The translations under genes were made by a program, and so were the position numbers. A stretch of 8,816 nt of DNA from JAJOKK01 sp965370555 (GTDB lineage Bacteria > Bipolaricaulota > Bipolaricaulia > UBA7950 > UBA9294): the NCBI GenBank assembly GCA_965370555.1, contig CBDUVB010000057.1, positions 1-8,816 of the forward strand, given 5' to 3'. Under the pieces are notes generated by a model. The model did not search any database and had not been told where the DNA came from. It was given only the letters and a program-made list of their open reading frames with translations. Shown here piece after piece: positions 6,583-8,816 of the stretch. Numbering within the stretch: the first letter of the stretch is position 1; each line of letters opens with the position of its first letter.

Positions 6583-6690
6583 ATGATCATGGCTACAGGG
6601 TTAGAGAGAAAGAGCATGAGCGTGACCGCCCTTTCTATGGCTCTGTGCCTGGTTTGGCACGTTATTTATTTTGCGCCCGCCCGACTCTAG
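6583..6690 (+). CDS. Possible 35-residue hydrophobic leader peptide
   Basis: An ATG-to-TAG frame of 35 codons lies inside the structured RNA. Residues 13-33 (about SVTALSMALCLVWHVIYFAP) would make one membrane segment. GGAG (6573-6576) is 6 bases before the ATG but overlaps the promoter and probably lies upstream of the transcript start, so translation would have to be leaderless or begin at a later ATG. The stop codon falls within the upper stem of the long hairpin. It is too short to judge by coding bias; chance is likely. Confidence 0.15.
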   Translation: MIMATGLERKSMSVTALSMALCLVWHVIYFAPARL

Positions 6691-6721
6691 CGCAACTGAG
6701 CGTTAGAGTGAGGTGGGCGAG

Positions 6722-6758
6722 AGGACTACAGGCAATTTGCCTGCGGTCTTATTTTTTT
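6722..6758 (+). terminator. Intrinsic terminator upstream of the Liv-type binding protein
   Basis: CAGGC (6729-6733) pairs with GCCTG (6739-6743) around AATTT. The stem extends outward through a small internal loop with AGGAC/GTCTT (6722-6726 with 6746-6750). It is followed by A and seven T (6752-6758). A terminator between promoter and gene means either an independent short RNA or conditional read-through. Confidence 0.7.
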
Positions 6759-6852
6759 GCTTGCCCTTCACCACTGGGACAGGAAAGGAGGTGAGAGTTC
6801 TCAAAAAACGGCTGTTTTATTGATGGAAACAGGATTTTCTAAGGAGGTTGCA

Positions 6853-8067
6853 ATGCGACGAGTTTCAGTTTATCTGTTGGTGGTTGGACTGGTTTTAAGC
6901 TTGGCGATCACCGCCACTGCGGCAGAGACGATCAAGATCGGTGCCCTGATGTCGTTGACCGGAGCACTAGGACCCTATGGCCCGTCAATTCTTGACGGCG
7001 CTCAAATGGCTGTTGATATGATCAACGCCGCAGGAGGGGTATTGGGTAAGCAGTTGGAGCTGGTGGTTCGAGATACGGCGACCTCACCCGATGTTGGCCG
7101 TGATGCTGCCAGCAAGCTCGTTGAGCTTGATAAGGTTCCTGCGATTGTAGGAGCCCTCTCCAGTGGCGTTACCCTGGCAGCGTCGAGTGTGACCATCCCC
7201 GCTGAGGTGGTCCTGATTTCACCCGCCTCAACCGCACCTTCCATACCCGCGTTGGATGACAACGACTATGTGTTCAGGACGGTTGTATCGGACGCAGTGC
7301 AAGGGGTAGTACTCGGTCGACTGGCCGTAATCCTCAACTATAAGCGCGTCTCCGTGACTTACGTCAATAACGACTACGGTAAGGGCTTAGCAGAGACTTT
7401 CAAGAGTACCTTTGAGAGCCTTGGTGGCCAGGTGCTGACGATGGTCGCCTATGAGGAGAACAAGCCCTCCTATCGTGGTGAAGTGGATAATCTCATGTCC
7501 AAGGATCCCCAGGCGATCGTCATGGTTAGCTACCCGGTGGATGGAAACAAGCAGATCGTGGAAGCGATTGAAGCTGGATACCAGGGCGATTTCCTGATGA
7601 CAGACGGAATGAAAGGTGAGAGCGTAGCTCCTGGCCCTGCCTGTCTATCCGCAGAAGAACCCGGCCCCCTCGAAGGATCGTACGGCACGGTGGCATCAGG
7701 CGGTTTCAAATCCGCGCAGTTCGAAGCCGACTATGACGCAGGGGGGTATGGGCCAAGCACGATTCCTTACTACGATAAGGCATACGATGCGGTGATACTG
7801 ATCGCTCTAGCCATAATCAGAGGAGGGGAAGCAACAGGACCAGCGATCCGCGACAACCTGCGGGCAGTTGCCAACTCACCTGGAGAGATAGTCTTCTACG
7901 ACGAATGGGAGAAGGCCGTTTCGCTCCTGCAACAAGGAAAGGAGATCAACTACCAAGGTGCTGCTGGATCAGTTGACTTCAAGGATACCGGAGATGTAGA
8001 AGGGAACATCGAGGTCTGGAAGATCGAGGGATGCCAGGTTATCAAAGTCATGATCGTTCCCGGCTAA
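6853..8067 (+). CDS. Branched-chain-amino-acid-type (Liv/HAAT) ABC transporter substrate-binding protein
   Basis: This 404-residue periplasmic protein has a Sec signal peptide (residues 1-24, MRRVSV followed by a hydrophobic core and ending TATAA) and no lipobox Cys. The mature part opens ETIKIGALMSLTGALGPYGPSILDGAQMAVDMINAAGGVLGKQLELVVRD, the classic Peripla_BP_6 start. The ligand-lobe blocks PAIVGALSSGVTLAAS, VVLISPASTAPSIPALDD and YVFRT then follow. VSVTYVNNDYGKGLAETFKSTFESLGG is the second-lobe entry, and the C-terminus carries INYQGAAGSVDFKDTGDVEG. Such proteins bind Leu/Ile/Val, other amino acids, amides or urea for an LivHMFG-type importer; the exact ligand is not evident. AAGGAGG (6841-6847) is 5 bases before the ATG. 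A longer frame from 6757 is rejected because it begins in the upstream terminator. The gene is monocistronic, between two terminators, and convergent with the LivM permease gene. Confidence 0.93.
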   Translation: MRRVSVYLLVVGLVLSLAITATAAETIKIGALMSLTGALGPYGPSILDGAQMAVDMINAAGGVLGKQLELVVRDTATSPDVGRDAASKLVELDKVPAIVGALSSGVTLAASSVTIPAEVVLISPASTAPSIPALDDNDYVFRTVVSDAVQGVVLGRLAVILNYKRVSVTYVNNDYGKGLAETFKSTFESLGGQVLTMVAYEENKPSYRGEVDNLMSKDPQAIVMVSYPVDGNKQIVEAIEAGYQGDFLMTDGMKGESVAPGPACLSAEEPGPLEGSYGTVASGGFKSAQFEADYDAGGYGPSTIPYYDKAYDAVILIALAIIRGGEATGPAIRDNLRAVANSPGEIVFYDEWEKAVSLLQQGKEINYQGAAGSVDFKDTGDVEGNIEVWKIEGCQVIKVMIVPG

Positions 8068-8109
8068 TGTAAATAACAGGTGCAAGCATCCTTATAACCC
8101 TCCTATTTT

Positions 8110-8140
8110 GGGGCTGCCTTATCAGGCGGCCCCTTTTTTT
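8110..8140 (+). terminator. Strong intrinsic terminator of the binding-protein gene
   Basis: GGGGCTGCC (8110-8118) pairs with GGCGGCCCC (8125-8133): nine pairs with one G-U and a TTATCA loop, followed by seven T (8134-8140). It lies 42 bases after the stop. The next dispersed repeat begins directly after the T run. Confidence 0.92.
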
Positions 8141-8380
8141 GGTTCCTTATCGTTTCGAGTGGGTAACTGAAGAGAAAGGGTGAAGCGCCAAGACTTTCGC
8201 AGAGGTACAGAGTTGTTTCACCACGAACGCTTCTCTTGACGTTCTTGGCGAGATGCACAAGCCTTTCTCGCCCGTTCGTTGCACTCACTCAAGCCGCCAA
8301 GGTGTCGCAACATCAAGATCGCCAAGGAATCTTGGTTTTCACTCTCTGCGTGCTCCGCGCTCTCGGCGGTGAAAGCTTCT
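8141..8380. repeat. Composite dispersed repeat (copy B plus a CTTGGCG-type block) between convergent genes
   Basis: Bases 8150-8220 repeat 4066-4136 at about 92%. The first 30 bases also match 5064-5093 at 28 of 30. From about 8216 the sequence changes to a block that on the minus strand reads TTTCACCGCCGAGAGCGC with GGAGCACGCAGAGAG and several CTTGGCG units (8187, 8245, 8294 and 8321 regions). Nested inverted arms are present: ACGAACG (8223-8229) with CGTTCGT (8273-8279), and GGCGAGA (8247-8253) with TCTCGCC (8266-8272), the inner arm touching the outer one on the right. A 61-codon minus-strand frame here is repeat-derived and not a gene. The remaining ~44 bases up to the permease stop show nothing further. 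Confidence 0.7.
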
Positions 8381-8424
8381 GTTTAGCAAGAAGAAGAGGT
8401 TTGCGACAAAGAGCCGATCGTTTT

Positions 8425-8816
8425 CTATAGCGTTTTTGAAGGTCTACGTTCGCGTTGCAATAGCCCCTGTGGTCGCCAGAGGAGGATCACTTCCAATAGT
8501 ACTCCGATGATGATAACGCGGAGCGAGGCGGCCTGAGTGGCGGAGAAGGGAAAGTATCCGGTCAGAAAATCGGTCCCTGCCCAGATTCCCCATACGACAA
8601 AGCTCCCCAGAATAGCACCCCTGTTATTCCCACTTCCTCCGAGGATCAACATCACCCATACGAGAAAGGTTCCGTAGAGAGGCCTGAACGAGGCGGGCGA
8701 GATGAAGCGGGCGTAGTACGCATATAGGCCGCCACCGATTCCCATGATCATCGCCCCGAGTACGAGCGCCTGTAGCTTGAAGGCGAAGGTGTTCTTGCCG
8801 GACATCGCAACGGCAT
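8425..8816 (-). CDS. livM: LivM-type branched-chain amino acid ABC permease, C-terminal part
   Basis: The frame enters from the right edge (first visible residues AVAMSGKNTFAFKLQALVLGA) and ends at a TAG at 8425-8427, giving about 130 residues. KNTFAFKLQALVLGAMIMGIGGGLYAYYARFISPASF is the conserved loop and helix after the permease coupling region. It is followed by YGTFLVWVMLILGGSGNNRGAILGS, with the LGG-G---GA-LG signature of LivM/LivH permeases, and a last membrane helix ending EVILLWRPQGLL, the standard LivM C-terminus. Together with LivH it forms the inner-membrane channel fed by a Liv-type binding protein. It is transcribed toward the binding-protein gene at 6853-8067 and separated from it by a terminator and a repeat. 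The rest of the gene, and probably livH/livF/livG, lies beyond the right edge. Confidence 0.9.
   Translation of the reverse strand, partial: AVAMSGKNTFAFKLQALVLGAMIMGIGGGLYAYYARFISPASFRPLYGTFLVWVMLILGGSGNNRGAILGSFVVWGIWAGTDFLTGYFPFSATQAASLRVIIIGVLLEVILLWRPQGLLQRERRPSKTL

Larger units (their letters stand above)
6579..6758 (+). ncRNA. Structured leader or small RNA ending in an intrinsic terminator (unassigned class)
   Basis: About 180 bases lie between a strong promoter and a terminator. They contain several good helices. AGAAAG (6607-6612) pairs with CTTTCT (6631-6636), or in competition AGAGC (6611-6615) pairs with GCTCT (6640-6644). GTGCC (6645-6649) pairs with GGCAC (6656-6660). A long hairpin at 6674-6719 has an 8-pair lower stem, a 2x2 internal loop, a 10-pair upper stem and an AACTGA loop, with one G-U pair in each stem. 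The terminator hairpin follows at 6722-6750. GCCTG (6647-6651) could also pair with CAGGC (6729-6733) in the terminator, a possible antiterminator. Position before a Liv-type binding protein suggests a riboswitch or attenuator, but an independent small RNA fits equally. It did not match, by eye, glycine or purine riboswitches, T-box, 6S, SRP or tmRNA. Confidence 0.5.

Noticed and set aside
6674..6719. tRNA-like or known small-RNA fold
   Set aside because: It is a single long hairpin without the three arms, anticodon loop or GTTC motif of a tRNA, and without SRP, 6S or tmRNA signature sequences.
6757..6852. Upstream extension of the Liv-type binding protein
   Set aside because: The extended start is a TTG in the terminator T run with no ribosome site. 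The ATG at 6853 has AAGGAGG and begins a proper signal peptide.
8103..8288. 61-codon minus-strand frame containing YLCESLGASPFLFSYPLET
   Set aside because: It lies wholly in the composite repeat and the terminator. The same peptide appears at copy A only because the DNA repeat is shared.

Overview
The window looks like chromosomal DNA from an uncultured, probably diderm bacterium. Base composition is moderate, a little above 50% G+C by eye. Shine-Dalgarno sites are strong (AAGGAG/AAAGGAGG) and promoters are sigma-70-like. Two substrate-binding proteins carry Sec signal peptides without a lipobox, which suggests a true periplasm. Dispersed intergenic repeats are dense. The phylum cannot be fixed from the sequence; a Bipolaricaulota/Acetothermia-like or Chloroflexi-like lineage is only a guess. 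No plasmid, phage, CRISPR array, rRNA or tRNA signal was seen.

Layout, left to right. (1) 1-1295, minus strand: a PadR-family regulator followed 12 bases later by the first 248 codons of a siderophore/cobalamin-type periplasmic binding protein that runs off the left edge. Together they form one operon with a visible promoter and a possible operator. (2) 1296-1574: a repeat-bearing spacer. (3) 1575-3869, minus: a 12-TM MMPL/HAE3-type RND exporter whose GTG start overlaps the stop of a decayed upstream reading frame (3869-4058). That frame is cut off by a dispersed repeat. (4) 4386-4982, plus: a nitroreductase-family flavoprotein. (5) 4983-5458: a mosaic of repeats. It includes a 316-base inverted-end element that appears to have inserted into a repeat whose uninterrupted form is still present at 1422-1540. 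(6) 5428-6225, minus: a class I SAM-dependent methyltransferase whose last ~10 codons lie in repeat DNA. (7) 6545-6852: a strong promoter, a highly structured ~180-base RNA ending in an intrinsic terminator, then the leader of the next gene. (8) 6853-8067, plus: a branched-chain-amino-acid-type ABC binding protein with a strong terminator (8110-8140). (9) 8141-8424: a composite repeat. (10) 8425-8816, minus: the C-terminal part of a LivM-type permease, convergent with the binding protein.

How the genes work together: the two right-hand genes belong to the same kind of transporter (Liv/HAAT) but are convergent and separately transcribed. The left-hand pair suggests PadR-controlled import of a metal chelate or corrinoid, with the permease and ATPase expected beyond the left edge. 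The RND exporter, nitroreductase and methyltransferase are isolated single genes separated by repeats. The most unusual material is non-coding: the structured RNA/attenuator candidate at 6579-6758 and the modular repeat family with its apparent nested insertion.
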